The notes beneath the pieces are model-generated. The model had not been told where the DNA came from and made no database searches. It was given only the letters and a program-made list of their open reading frames with translations. A stretch of DNA of 40,732 bases, from contig NZ_FMWX01000013.1 of assembly GCF_900103265.1 (NCBI RefSeq), positions 1-40,732 on the forward strand, written 5' to 3'. This document shows positions 17,228 through 24,606 of the stretch, piece by piece. This stretch comes from Sphingomonas sp. NFR15. Lineage in GTDB: Bacteria; Pseudomonadota; Alphaproteobacteria; Sphingomonadales; Sphingomonadaceae. Positions within the stretch are counted from its first letter, which is position 1; every line of letters begins with the position of its first letter. The translations under genes and the position numbers were made by a program.

Positions 17228-18007
17228 ATGTGCATCGTGACCAGCGCCCGGTTGCCGAGCCGGCTGTGGATCGTCCGCCACGGCGAAAGCGCCGGCAACG
17301 TCGCGCGCGACGCGGCGCATGCCAGCGGCGCCGACCGGATCACCCTGTCGGCACGCGACGTGAACATTCCGCTCTCAGCCCGTGGCGAGGCGCAGGCGCG
17401 CGCTCTGGGCGCGCGGTTCGCGAAGGCGGATGCGGGCGACCGGCCCGATGTGCTGCTGGCCTCGCCCTATGTCCGCGCGCAGGACACCGCCCGTCTGTTC
17501 CGCGCCGCCGGGGGTGCCGAGGGCGACGAACCGATCTGCATCGACGAACGGCTGCGCGAGAAGGAGTTCGGCATTCTTGACGGGCTGACGACGCGGGGCG
17601 TGGCGTCGGTCTATCCCGATCAGGCCGAGTTCCGGCGGCTGCTCGGCAAATTCTATCACCGCCCGCCAGGCGGTGAGAGCTGGTGCGACGTGGTCGCGCG
17701 GCTGCGCTCGGTGATGGACACGATCGCGCTCCATCACGCCGGGCGGCGCGTGATGATCGTCGCGCATCAGGTCGTGGTGCTGTGCCTGCGCTACGTGATC
17801 GAGACGCTGTCCGAGGCCGAAATCCTGGCGATCGACCGCGCTGGCGACGTCCTCAATTGCTCGGTCACCGAATATCGGTTCGATCCCGATATCGGCCGCG
17901 CGGGCGGGTTGGCGCCGCTACGCTACAACATCGCCGATCATCTCGAGGAAAGTCCGGCGGCGGAGGTCACCGCCGAACCCGAACGGACGGCGGGGGTGCG
18001 CGGATGA
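17228..18007 (+). CDS. Histidine phosphatase (phosphoglycerate mutase superfamily)
   Basis: A 259-residue protein with the superfamily signature WIVRHGESAGN (the phospho-accepting histidine near residue 18), the arginine segment LASPYVRAQDTARLF, the acid block RLREKEFGILDG, and the second catalytic histidine in VMIVAHQVVV. These enzymes remove or move phosphate from small molecules; the actual substrate cannot be read from sequence. The start could be the ATG at 17228 or the GTG at 17237; neither has a strong ribosome site. It ends at TGA 18005-18007, directly before the AGGAGAGG that should serve the next gene. Probably in one operon with the amidotransferase and the hydrate dehydratase. Confidence 0.85.
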   Translation: MCIVTSARLPSRLWIVRHGESAGNVARDAAHASGADRITLSARDVNIPLSARGEAQARALGARFAKADAGDRPDVLLASPYVRAQDTARLFRAAGGAEGDEPICIDERLREKEFGILDGLTTRGVASVYPDQAEFRRLLGKFYHRPPGGESWCDVVARLRSVMDTIALHHAGRRVMIVAHQVVVLCLRYVIETLSEAEILAIDRAGDVLNCSVTEYRFDPDIGRAGGLAPLRYNIADHLEESPAAEVTAEPERTAGVRG

Positions 18008-18059
18008 AGGAGAGGCGATCGCGCTCGACAGCGGCTGGATCGCGGCCAATCCGCTGCCG

Positions 18060-18887
18060 GTGCATGGCGCCGGCACCACCAAGAACAGCCGTGGCCGCGT
18101 CGTCGTCGTGGGCGGCTCGCGGCTGGTGCCCGGTGCGCCGCGCCTGACGGCGGAAGCCGCGCTGCGGGTCGGCGCGGGCAAGGTGCGGATGGCTACCGTG
18201 GCGGCGGCGGCGCTCGGGCTCGGGCTGATGGTACCGGAAGCGGCATCGGTCGCGCTGCCCGAGGACGGCGACGGCGAGATCGGCGCAGGCGCGGCGGAAT
18301 GCCTCGAACGGTCGCTCAAGGCGTGCGACGCGCTCGTGGTCGGCCCCGGCATCGGCACCGCGGACGCCGCCGCCCGGCTCCTGCGCGCGGTGCTGGAGCT
18401 GCGTTGCGAAGACACCGTCCTGGTGATCGACGCGATGGCGATCGGCTGCGCGCGCGACCTGAAAGGTGCGCTCGCGCGCTTCCGTGACCGGCTGATCTTC
18501 ACCCCGCATCACGGCGAGATGGCGCTGCTGACCGGGCGCGACGAAGCCGACATCGCCGCGCACGGCGCCGGCATCGCGCGTGACGCCGCGGCGGAGCATG
18601 GCGCTGTCATCGTGCTCAAAGGAACCGATACCCATATCGCCGCGCCCGACGGCGCGCTGCTCCACCACGGCGGCGGCGGCAGCGGGCTGGCGACCGGCGG
18701 CTCGGGGGACGTGCTGGCCGGCGCGATCGCCGGATTGCTGTCGCGCGGCGCCGCCCCGCCGGTCGCCGCCGGCTGGGGCGTGTGGCTGCACGGCCAGGCC
18801 GGCCGCCGCGTGGCCACGACACGCGGACCGATCGGCTTTCTCGCCCGCGAACTCGCCGCCGAATTCCCGCGCCTGCTCCCGCAGTGA
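18060..18887 (+). CDS. nnrD: ADP-dependent NAD(P)H-hydrate dehydratase (start uncertain)
   Basis: 275 residues from the first canonical in-frame start, the GTG at 18060. The enzyme repairs damaged NADH and NADPH hydrates using ADP. Family motifs: GTTKNSRGRVVVVGGS, TAEAALRVGAGKVRMAT, VVGPGIGTADAA, FTPHHGEMALLTGR, VIVLKGTDTHIAAPDG and GLATGGSGDVLAG. The usual N-terminal stretch (here ALDSGWIAANPLP) is encoded just upstream in the same frame, 18021-18059, with AGGAGAGG at 18008-18015, but no ATG, GTG or TTG opens it. Either an ATC at 18018 serves as start or a base is missing. The separate epimerase domain (NnrE) is not in this window, so this is the single-domain form. Confidence 0.88.
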   Translation: MHGAGTTKNSRGRVVVVGGSRLVPGAPRLTAEAALRVGAGKVRMATVAAAALGLGLMVPEAASVALPEDGDGEIGAGAAECLERSLKACDALVVGPGIGTADAAARLLRAVLELRCEDTVLVIDAMAIGCARDLKGALARFRDRLIFTPHHGEMALLTGRDEADIAAHGAGIARDAAAEHGAVIVLKGTDTHIAAPDGALLHHGGGGSGLATGGSGDVLAGAIAGLLSRGAAPPVAAGWGVWLHGQAGRRVATTRGPIGFLARELAAEFPRLLPQ

Positions 18888-18902
18888 CCGGCGGGGTCCG
18901 CC

Positions 18903-20678
18903 TCAGCCGCCCGGCACGGGCGCGCGCCCGCGCCGCCGGTCCCGTTCGGCGCGGTGGCCGACGACACGGACTTTGAGCAGGTCGTGCCGGGAGAGGATGC
19001 CAACCACCCGCCGCGTGGCGGGATCGACGATCGGAATGCGCCCCGTCCCCGATTCGACCATGAGATCGGCGACCCTCCCGATCGGGGTGGCCGGATGGGC
19101 GAGTGGTTGCGACGCATCGGAAAGCGCCTCGGCGAGCGTCGTTTCGGGGAGCGCGCCCGAGACCTGCCAGCGCAATGCGTCGGAGCGGGACGCCAGCGCG
19201 AGCAGCCGGCCGTCGCGATCGACCACGGGATAGCTGCGGTGGTCGGCGCGCGTGAAGAAATCGATCGCCGCGCCGATCGGCATGTCTCCGGCCAGCGTGA
19301 CCGGATCGGCGGTCATCACCGTTTCCGCCTGGAGGAATTCGAGCGGATCGACGCTATATTCCTGCAGGATGTGCCGCCCCCGCCGCGCGATCTTCTCGGT
19401 CAGGATCGAACGCCGCATGACGAGCACGCTGACCGCATATGCGCCCGCCGCCGCGGCGATGGTACAGGGCAGCGCGTCGAAATGGCCCGTCAGTTCGACG
19501 ACGAAGACCGCCCCCGTCAGCGGCGCGCGCATCGCCCCGCTCAGGATGCCGGCCATGCCGATCAACGCCCAGAAGCCGGCCGGGCCGGGCAGCACCTGGC
19601 CGGCGAGCGCGCCAAGCGCCCCGCCCAGGATCAGCAAGGGCGCGAGCACGCCGCCCGACGTGCCGGAGCCGAGCGCGACCAGCCAGACGATCGCCTTCAC
19701 CACCAGCAGGGCGAGCACGACCCGCAGCGTCAGCGCGCCGTCGAGCAGCGCCTGGATATTCGCATAGCCGGCGCCGAGCACATGCGCGTCGATCAACCCG
19801 CCGAGGCCAACCACCAGTCCGCCGATCGCGGGCCACCACATCCAATGTACGGGCAAGCGATGGAAAAGGTCTTCGACCCGGTACAGCAGCGATGACAGCA
19901 CCGCCGCTTCGACACCCAGCACCATCCCCAGCCCGAGCGACAGGCCGGCGGCCTGCCACATCACACCGATCGGCGCGGCGGCGAACGGGAACAACGGCCC
20001 GGCACCGAGCAGGAAGGGCCGCGCGCCGAACGACACCAGCACGGCGATCACCACCGGCACCAGGCTGCGCGGCTTCCATTCGAACAGCAGCACTTCGAGC
20101 GCGAGCAGGATGGCGGCGAGCGGCGTGCCGAAAATCCCGGTCATGCCGGCGGCGGCGCCCGCGACCAGCAGGGTTTTGCGCTCCGCCGCGCTCAGGCTGA
20201 AGCATTGCGCGAACAGCGAGCCGATCGCGCCGCCGGTCATGATGATCGGGCCTTCGGCGCCGAACGGCCCGCCGCTGCCGATCGAGATCGCCGAGGACAG
20301 CGGCTTGAGGATCGCGACCTTCAGCGACAGGCGGCTTTCGCCGTACAGGATCGCCTCGATCGCCTCGGGAATGCCGTGCCCGCGGATCTTGTCCGAGCCG
20401 AACCGCGCCATCAGCCCGACGATCAGGCTGCCCGCGACCGGAATGGCGACGACCGCGATGCCGACATGCGCGGCGGCGGGATCTGCGCTCGCCACGGACA
20501 TCCGGCCGAACCAGAACAGGTTGGTGGCGAGCCCGATCAGCGTGAGCAGGAGCCACGCGCCGCCCGCCGCCGCGAGCCCGATCAGCGACGCGGCGCCGGC
20601 CAGCACGATCATGCGGCGATCGGCGCTGTGGTCCCGCAATTGGCGCGCCGGGAGAACCGGATTAGGGGAAAGCATCAT
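18903..20678 (-). CDS. CLC-family chloride channel/transporter with two CBS domains
   Basis: A 591-residue membrane protein. The selectivity-filter motifs are present: GHGIPEAIE (GSGIP in E. coli ClcA, so the central serine is histidine here), GSGGPFGAEGP with the gating glutamate, and RAPLTGAVFVVELTG. The second, inner glutamate typical of proton-coupled members is matched by LALEVLLFEW. About 10-12 membrane segments span residues 20-430. Two CBS domains follow (VMTADPVTLAGDMPIGAAI and LAHPATPIGRVADLMVESG), which bind adenine nucleotides in relatives. It moves chloride, or a related anion, across the inner membrane. It is divergent from a marR gene across a palindrome, which suggests control by that regulator. 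Transporter or channel mode not decided. Confidence 0.92.
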   Translation of the reverse strand: MMLSPNPVLPARQLRDHSADRRMIVLAGAASLIGLAAAGGAWLLLTLIGLATNLFWFGRMSVASADPAAAHVGIAVVAIPVAGSLIVGLMARFGSDKIRGHGIPEAIEAILYGESRLSLKVAILKPLSSAISIGSGGPFGAEGPIIMTGGAIGSLFAQCFSLSAAERKTLLVAGAAAGMTGIFGTPLAAILLALEVLLFEWKPRSLVPVVIAVLVSFGARPFLLGAGPLFPFAAAPIGVMWQAAGLSLGLGMVLGVEAAVLSSLLYRVEDLFHRLPVHWMWWPAIGGLVVGLGGLIDAHVLGAGYANIQALLDGALTLRVVLALLVVKAIVWLVALGSGTSGGVLAPLLILGGALGALAGQVLPGPAGFWALIGMAGILSGAMRAPLTGAVFVVELTGHFDALPCTIAAAAGAYAVSVLVMRRSILTEKIARRGRHILQEYSVDPLEFLQAETVMTADPVTLAGDMPIGAAIDFFTRADHRSYPVVDRDGRLLALASRSDALRWQVSGALPETTLAEALSDASQPLAHPATPIGRVADLMVESGTGRIPIVDPATRRVVGILSRHDLLKVRVVGHRAERDRRRGRAPVPGG

Positions 20679-20707
20679 GAGGACTCGCCGACGGGTAAGG
20701 CGGCGGA

Positions 20708-20728
20708 TTATATCGCATTGCGATATAA
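20708..20728. promoter_or_regulatory. Palindromic operator between clc and marR
   Basis: TATATCGCA-T-TGCGATATA (20709-20727) is a perfect inverted repeat around 20718, extended by a further T/A pair on the outside. It lies 29 bases from the clc start and 20 bases from the marR start. Such AT-edged symmetrical sites between divergent genes are typical targets of MarR dimers, so autoregulation together with control of the chloride transporter is likely. Confidence 0.75.
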
Positions 20729-20748
20729 AACAAGGACAGGACGATGCG

Positions 20749-21162
20749 ATGCCCGGCTCGGAGACGTTGAGCGATGCCGATTATCGCGCGCTGGCGGATT
20801 TTCGCCACGCGCTGCGGGTGTTTCAGGCGTTCAGCGAAAGCCGGGTCGCCGAACACGGGCTGACGCCGCAACAGCATCAGGCGCTGCTGGCGATCCGCGG
20901 CGCGGCGCCCGCAGCCGTGGTGAACGTCGGCTTCATCGCGGATCGGCTGATCCTCAAGCCGCACAGCGCCTCCGGCCTCGTCATGCGGCTGGAGGCGATG
21001 GGGCTGGTGGTGAGGACGCCCTCCCCGATCGACCGCAGGCAGACGGTGATCGCGTTGACGCCCAAGGCCCGCGCCCTGCTCGAACATCTGTCGGAGGTTC
21101 ACCGTGAGGAGATCGTCCGGCTGCGCCCGCTGCTCAAGACGCTGCTCGACACGTTCGTGTGA
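20749..21162 (+). CDS. MarR-family transcriptional regulator
   Basis: A 137-residue dimeric winged-helix repressor. The start ATG at 20749 follows AAGGACAGG. The DNA-binding part is visible as VGFIADRLILKPHSASGLVMRLEAM (helix-turn-helix, recognition helix around HSASGLVMRLE), then the wing VRTPSPIDRRQTVIALT with the DRR motif common to MarR proteins. The terminal helices (ALLEHLSEVHREEIVRLRPLLKTLLDTF) form the dimer face. The inducing ligand cannot be told. It is divergent from the CLC gene, with a palindrome in the promoter region they share. Confidence 0.92.
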   Translation: MPGSETLSDADYRALADFRHALRVFQAFSESRVAEHGLTPQQHQALLAIRGAAPAAVVNVGFIADRLILKPHSASGLVMRLEAMGLVVRTPSPIDRRQTVIALTPKARALLEHLSEVHREEIVRLRPLLKTLLDTFV

Positions 21163-21183
21163 CCGCCAGCACTCGCCGGCGCA

Positions 21184-21199
21184 TCATGTCGCGACATGA
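21184..21199. promoter_or_regulatory. 16-bp perfect palindrome upstream of nasT
   Basis: TCATGTCGCGACATGA is fully self-complementary. It lies 22 bases after the marR stop and about 90 bases before nasT. It could be a regulator site for the nitrate genes or a small stem ending marR transcription; no T-run follows. Confidence 0.45.
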
Positions 21200-21250
21200 C
21201 GCGTTTGCCCCTCCTGGCCGCGTGATGCGACTATCCGTTGTGCGATCGCA

Positions 21251-21278
21251 CCCGCCCGGTCTATGCGGCCCGGGCGGG
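21251..21278 (+). promoter_or_regulatory. GC hairpin overlapping the nasT ribosome site
   Basis: A 9-bp perfect stem CCCGCCCGG / CCGGGCGGG (21251-21259 with 21270-21278, 10-base loop). Its right arm covers the first three G of GGGAGG (21276-21281), the ribosome site for the TTG start at 21289. Folding would hide the site, so translation of nasT may be kept low. Confidence 0.5.
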
Positions 21279-21288
21279 AGGCCGATCG

Positions 21289-21867
21289 TTGCGGATTGCG
21301 ATAGTCGATGAAAGCGCGGGCCGCGCGGCGGTGATCGAGGAAGGGCTGCGCGACGCGGGCCTCAGCGACGTCACGATCTTCGTCGAGCGTCGCGGCATCG
21401 CCGCCCGGCTGGAAGCGCTGTCCCCCGATGTCGTGCTCATCAACCTCGCCAATCCGCACCGCGACGAGCTGGAGGAGCTGTTCGCGCTGTCGCGCGCGAT
21501 GGCACGCCCGGTCGCGATGTTCGTCGATCAGAGCGATACGGCGGGGATCGAGGCGGCGGTCGATGCGGGCGTCTCGGCCTATGTCGTCGATGGTCTCAAG
21601 AAGGAGCGCATCCGCCCGATCCTCGAACTCGCGATCCGCCGCTTCCGCGCCTATTCGCGGCTGCGCACCGAACTGGACGAAGCGCGCAGCGCGCTCGCCG
21701 AGCGCAAGGCGATCGACCAGGCGAAGGCGTTGCTGATGCGCAAGCGCGGTATCGACGAACCCGCCGCGTACGCCGCGCTGCGCAAGGCGGCGATGGATAG
21801 CGGGCGGCGGATCGGCGATGTCGCCGACGCGATCGTCACCGCCGACCGGCTGATGGGGGATTTATGA
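21289..21867 (+). CDS. nasT: ANTAR-type nitrate response regulator NasT
   Basis: A 192-residue regulator. I place the start at the TTG at 21289 (LRIAIVDES), seven bases after GGGAGG, which gives the usual length; a TTG at 21238 is further out. Residues 1-120 resemble a receiver domain (IAIVDES, DVVLINLANP, VAMFVDQSD). The C-terminal 60 residues are an ANTAR RNA-binding domain (LAERKAIDQAKALLMRKRGIDEPAAYAALRKAAMDSGRRIGDVADAIV, split here into its recognisable ends LAERKAIDQAK and ADAIV). In relatives NasT binds leader RNA and lets RNA polymerase pass a terminator unless NasS holds it. Its stop overlaps the nasS start as ATGA, fitting a one-to-one complex. Confidence 0.9.
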   Translation: MRIAIVDESAGRAAVIEEGLRDAGLSDVTIFVERRGIAARLEALSPDVVLINLANPHRDELEELFALSRAMARPVAMFVDQSDTAGIEAAVDAGVSAYVVDGLKKERIRPILELAIRRFRAYSRLRTELDEARSALAERKAIDQAKALLMRKRGIDEPAAYAALRKAAMDSGRRIGDVADAIVTADRLMGDL

Positions 21868-23072
21868 CGCGCACGCCGTTCCGCATCGGTTTCCTGCCGC
21901 TGGTCGATGCCGCGCTGCCGATCCTCGCGCGCGAACTCGGCTTCGCCGAGGACGAGGGCATCGATCTGTCGCTGGTCCGCGACCTGAGCTGGGCCACGGT
22001 CAACGACCGGCTGCTCTATGGCCATAGCGACGCGGCGCACCTGCTCGCGCCGCTGGCGATCGCGACCACGCTCGGGCTCGGCCGGCCGGCGACGCCGCTG
22101 TCGGTGCCGTTCGTGCTCGGGCTCAACGGCAACGCGATCACGCTGCGCCCCGATCTCGCCGCGCAGGTGACGCGGGTGGGCGCGCCGGGCGACGTCACCG
22201 CGATCGGCGCGCGGCTGGCGGCGGTCGCGCGCGCTGGCGGGCGGCGGCTGCGCTTCGGCGTGGTCCATCGCTATTCGAGCCATAATTACATGCTGCGCTA
22301 CTGGCTGATCGGCTGCGGCATCGACCCGGACCGCGATGTCGAGATCGTCACGGTCGCACCGCCGTTCGCGGCCGATGCGCTGGCGGCGGGCGAGATCGAC
22401 GGCATCTGCGTGGGCGAGCCGTGGAACAGTGTCGCGGTCGATCGCGGCGTCGGCGTGATCGCCGCCGTCACCTCGCAAATCTGGCTGCGCGGCGTCGAGA
22501 AGGTGCTGGCGATGCGCACCGCGCGGATGGAGGAAGACCCCGATCTCACCCACCGGCTGCTCCGCGCCCTGTACCGCGCCGGGGTCGCCTTCGTCGATCG
22601 CGCGCGCCGCGAGGAGATCGCGGCGATCCTCGCCCGGCCCGACTATCTCGACGGATCGGCGACGTTGATCGGCCACGCCATTTCGGACCGGATCGTGTTC
22701 GCGCGCGGCGCCGAACCGGTCGACGTGCCCGATTTCATGTTCCAGCACCGCGAGGCGGCGAACTTCCCCTGGGTCAGCCAGGCGGCGTGGCTCTATGCGC
22801 AGATGCGCGTGGCCGGGCATGCGCGCGCGGACGCGGACGACTATCTGACCGCGCAGCGCGTGTTCCGCCCCGATGTGTACCGCGCGGCGCTGCGCCCGCT
22901 CGGCGTGCCGCTGCCCGGCGCGAGTTCGAAGCTCGAGGGCGGGATCGTCGATGCGCTCGGGGTCGGCACCACGCAGGGGCGGCTGATCCTCGGCGCGGAC
23001 CGCTTCTTCGATGCGCGCAGCTTCGACCCCGCCGCGCTGGACGAATATCTGGCGGAGACACCCGTGCCGTAA
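21864..23072 (+). CDS. nasS: Cytoplasmic nitrate sensor NasS (NrtA/CmpA-like binding protein)
   Basis: A 402-residue protein of the nitrate-binding NrtA family. It has no signal peptide (MTRTPFRIGFLPLVDAALP), which separates the cytoplasmic sensor NasS from the exported transport protein. Family segments include FGVVHRYSSHNYMLRYWLIGCGIDPDRD, seen from its start FGVVHRYSSHN, IDGICVGEPWNSVAVDRG, and FPWVSQAAWLYAQMRVAGHA. In known NasST systems NasS without nitrate sequesters NasT and nitrate binding frees it. The four-base overlap with nasT supports that. It precedes the nas leader by 218 bases or less. Confidence 0.9.
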   Translation: MTRTPFRIGFLPLVDAALPILARELGFAEDEGIDLSLVRDLSWATVNDRLLYGHSDAAHLLAPLAIATTLGLGRPATPLSVPFVLGLNGNAITLRPDLAAQVTRVGAPGDVTAIGARLAAVARAGGRRLRFGVVHRYSSHNYMLRYWLIGCGIDPDRDVEIVTVAPPFAADALAAGEIDGICVGEPWNSVAVDRGVGVIAAVTSQIWLRGVEKVLAMRTARMEEDPDLTHRLLRALYRAGVAFVDRARREEIAAILARPDYLDGSATLIGHAISDRIVFARGAEPVDVPDFMFQHREAANFPWVSQAAWLYAQMRVAGHARADADDYLTAQRVFRPDVYRAALRPLGVPLPGASSKLEGGIVDALGVGTTQGRLILGADRFFDARSFDPAALDEYLAETPVP

Positions 23073-23100
23073 CCGGTACGAAGCAGCTTTCTTTCGCCTC

Positions 23101-23143
23101 GATCACGCTGCGCCGCAAAAAGCGCTTGCGCGGCGCGCTGATC
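23101..23143 (+). promoter_or_regulatory. Leader hairpin, candidate NasT target
   Basis: GCGCC-GCAA (23110-23118) pairs with TTGC-(GC bulge)-GGCGC (23126-23136); the outer GATCA / TGATC (23101-23105 with 23139-23143) lengthens the stem. The apical loop AAAGCGC begins with A and has G at position 4, as in loops bound by ANTAR proteins, but it has seven bases where six are usual. A second loop of this kind, AACGAG (23177-23182), has only a weak stem. Confidence 0.5.
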
Positions 23144-23219
23144 GCAGGCAATTTCCCCGCATCGCCGATCGGCCGCAACGAGGCAGACGATTCGGCACCA
23201 CCAACATTCTGGCAAAGCT

Positions 23220-23264
23220 GCCGTCGCGTCCCGTGAGCATAACGGGCGCCGCGGCGGCTTTTTT
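23220..23264 (+). terminator. Intrinsic terminator in the nas leader
   Basis: GCCGTCGCG (23220-23228) pairs with CGCGGCGGC (23250-23258, one G-U pair), continued inside by CCCGT / ACGGG (23230-23234 with 23242-23246) and a 7-base loop. Six T follow at 23259-23264. It lies 26 bases before the nitrate transporter start and downstream of the sensor genes, exactly where NasT-controlled antitermination would act. Confidence 0.85.
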
Positions 23265-23290
23265 GCGTTTGCTCGAAGGGGATCGAGACG

Positions 23291-24580
23291 ATGACGCAAG
23301 CACAGGTGCGGTTCGACGCCCGCTATCTCGAAAACAGCCCGGCCCCGGCGGCGGCGACGCAAGTGGCGGCGACGGGGCATGGTTTCTGGCACAGCGGGCA
23401 CCGCCCCACGCTGATCGCCGCGTTCCTGTATTTCGATCTCGCCTTCATGGTCTGGGTGCTGCTCGGCCCGCTCGCGCCGATCATCGCCGGCGATCTCGCG
23501 CTCAGCCCCGCGCAAAAAGGCCTGATGGTCGCGGTGCCGACGCTGGCGGGCGCGGTGCTGCGCCTCGTCAACGGCGTGCTGGTCGATCGGATCGGCCCAA
23601 AGACCACGGGTGCGATCGGGCAGATCATCGTCATGTCCGGGCTGGCGAGCGCCTGGGCATTCGGCGTCCACAGTTTCGGCGCGACGCTGGCCTTGGGCGT
23701 GGTGCTCGGCTTCGCGGGCGCGAGCTTCGCGGTCGCGTTGCCGCTCGCCTCGCGCTGGTATCCGCCCGAACATCAGGGCAAGGCGATGGGGATCGCGGGC
23801 ATGGGCAATTCGGGCACGGTGTTCGCCGCGCTGTTCGCGCCGCTGCTCGCCAAGGCGTTCGGCTGGAACGCGGTGCTCGGGCTGGCGGTGATCCCGCTGG
23901 CGATCGTGTTCGTCCTCTACACCGCGCTTGCCAAGGATGCCCCGAACCCGCCCGCGCCCAAGCGCCTGCCGGCGTATCTCGCGGTGCTCAAACAGGCCGA
24001 CGCATGGTGGTTCATGCTGTTTTACGGGGTGACGTTCGGCGGATTCGTCGGTCTCGCCGCCAGCCTGCCGATCTATTTCACCGATCGCTTCGCGCTCAGC
24101 CCGGTGAGCGCGGGCTATTGCACCGCCGCCTGCGTGTTCATCGGCTCGCTGGTCCGCCCGCTCGGCGGCGCCGTGGCGGACCGGATCGGCGGCATCGCGA
24201 CGCTGACGCTGGTGTATGCGGTGGCCACCGCCCTGCTCGTGGCGATCAGCACCAATCCCGCCTCGCTGGGCCTCGCGCTCGCGGTGTTCCTGCTGGTGAT
24301 GGCGACGCTCGGCTTCGGCAACGGCGCGGTGTTCCAGCTCGTGCCACAGCGCTTCCGCGCCGAGATCGGTGTGATGACCGGGCTCGTCGGCTTCGGCGGC
24401 GGGGTGGGCGGCTTCTATCTCGCCTCCTCGCTGGGCTTCGCCCGGCAACTGACCGGCAGCACATCCCCCGGTTTCCTGATCTTCGCGGGGCTCGCGGCGG
24501 CCGCGCTGGTCGGGCTGCTGTCGGTCAAGGCGCGCTGGCGCGCGACCTGGGGCGCCGCCCTTGCCGGGGTGCGGATCTGA
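23291..24580 (+). CDS. Nitrate/nitrite transporter, MFS NarK/NasA type
   Basis: A 429-residue inner-membrane protein with about 12 hydrophobic segments, start preceded by AAGGGGATCG. NarK/NasA features: LVNGVLVDRIGPKTTGAIGQ (loop 2-3 motif), the glycine-rich nitrate signature helix region GFAGASFAVALPLASRWYPPEHQGKAMGIAGMGNSGTV, recognisable by AGMGNSGTV, and the second GFGNGAVFQLVPQRF then VGFGGGVGGF. It brings nitrate into the cell, either with protons or in exchange for nitrite. First gene after the leader terminator; its stop is joined to the longer nirB start (TGATG). Direction and specificity between nitrate and nitrite cannot be set from sequence. Confidence 0.93.
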   Translation: MTQAQVRFDARYLENSPAPAAATQVAATGHGFWHSGHRPTLIAAFLYFDLAFMVWVLLGPLAPIIAGDLALSPAQKGLMVAVPTLAGAVLRLVNGVLVDRIGPKTTGAIGQIIVMSGLASAWAFGVHSFGATLALGVVLGFAGASFAVALPLASRWYPPEHQGKAMGIAGMGNSGTVFAALFAPLLAKAFGWNAVLGLAVIPLAIVFVLYTALAKDAPNPPAPKRLPAYLAVLKQADAWWFMLFYGVTFGGFVGLAASLPIYFTDRFALSPVSAGYCTAACVFIGSLVRPLGGAVADRIGGIATLTLVYAVATALLVAISTNPASLGLALAVFLLVMATLGFGNGAVFQLVPQRFRAEIGVMTGLVGFGGGVGGFYLASSLGFARQLTGSTSPGFLIFAGLAAAALVGLLSVKARWRATWGAALAGVRI

Positions 24581-24606
24581 TGAAGGCGATCACAAGGACC
24601 ATCGAC

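Noticed and set aside
18004..18147. ATG-started frame MKERRSRSTAAG after the phosphatase
   Set aside because: Arg/Pro-rich and short on meaning; the hydrate dehydratase is in another frame, so this is kept only as evidence in the start-codon question.
20378..20395. GHGIPE in the CLC filter considered as a sign of a fluoride-specific CLC-F
   Set aside because: CLC-F proteins have a different filter and lack CBS domains, while this protein has the standard gating glutamate and two CBS domains.
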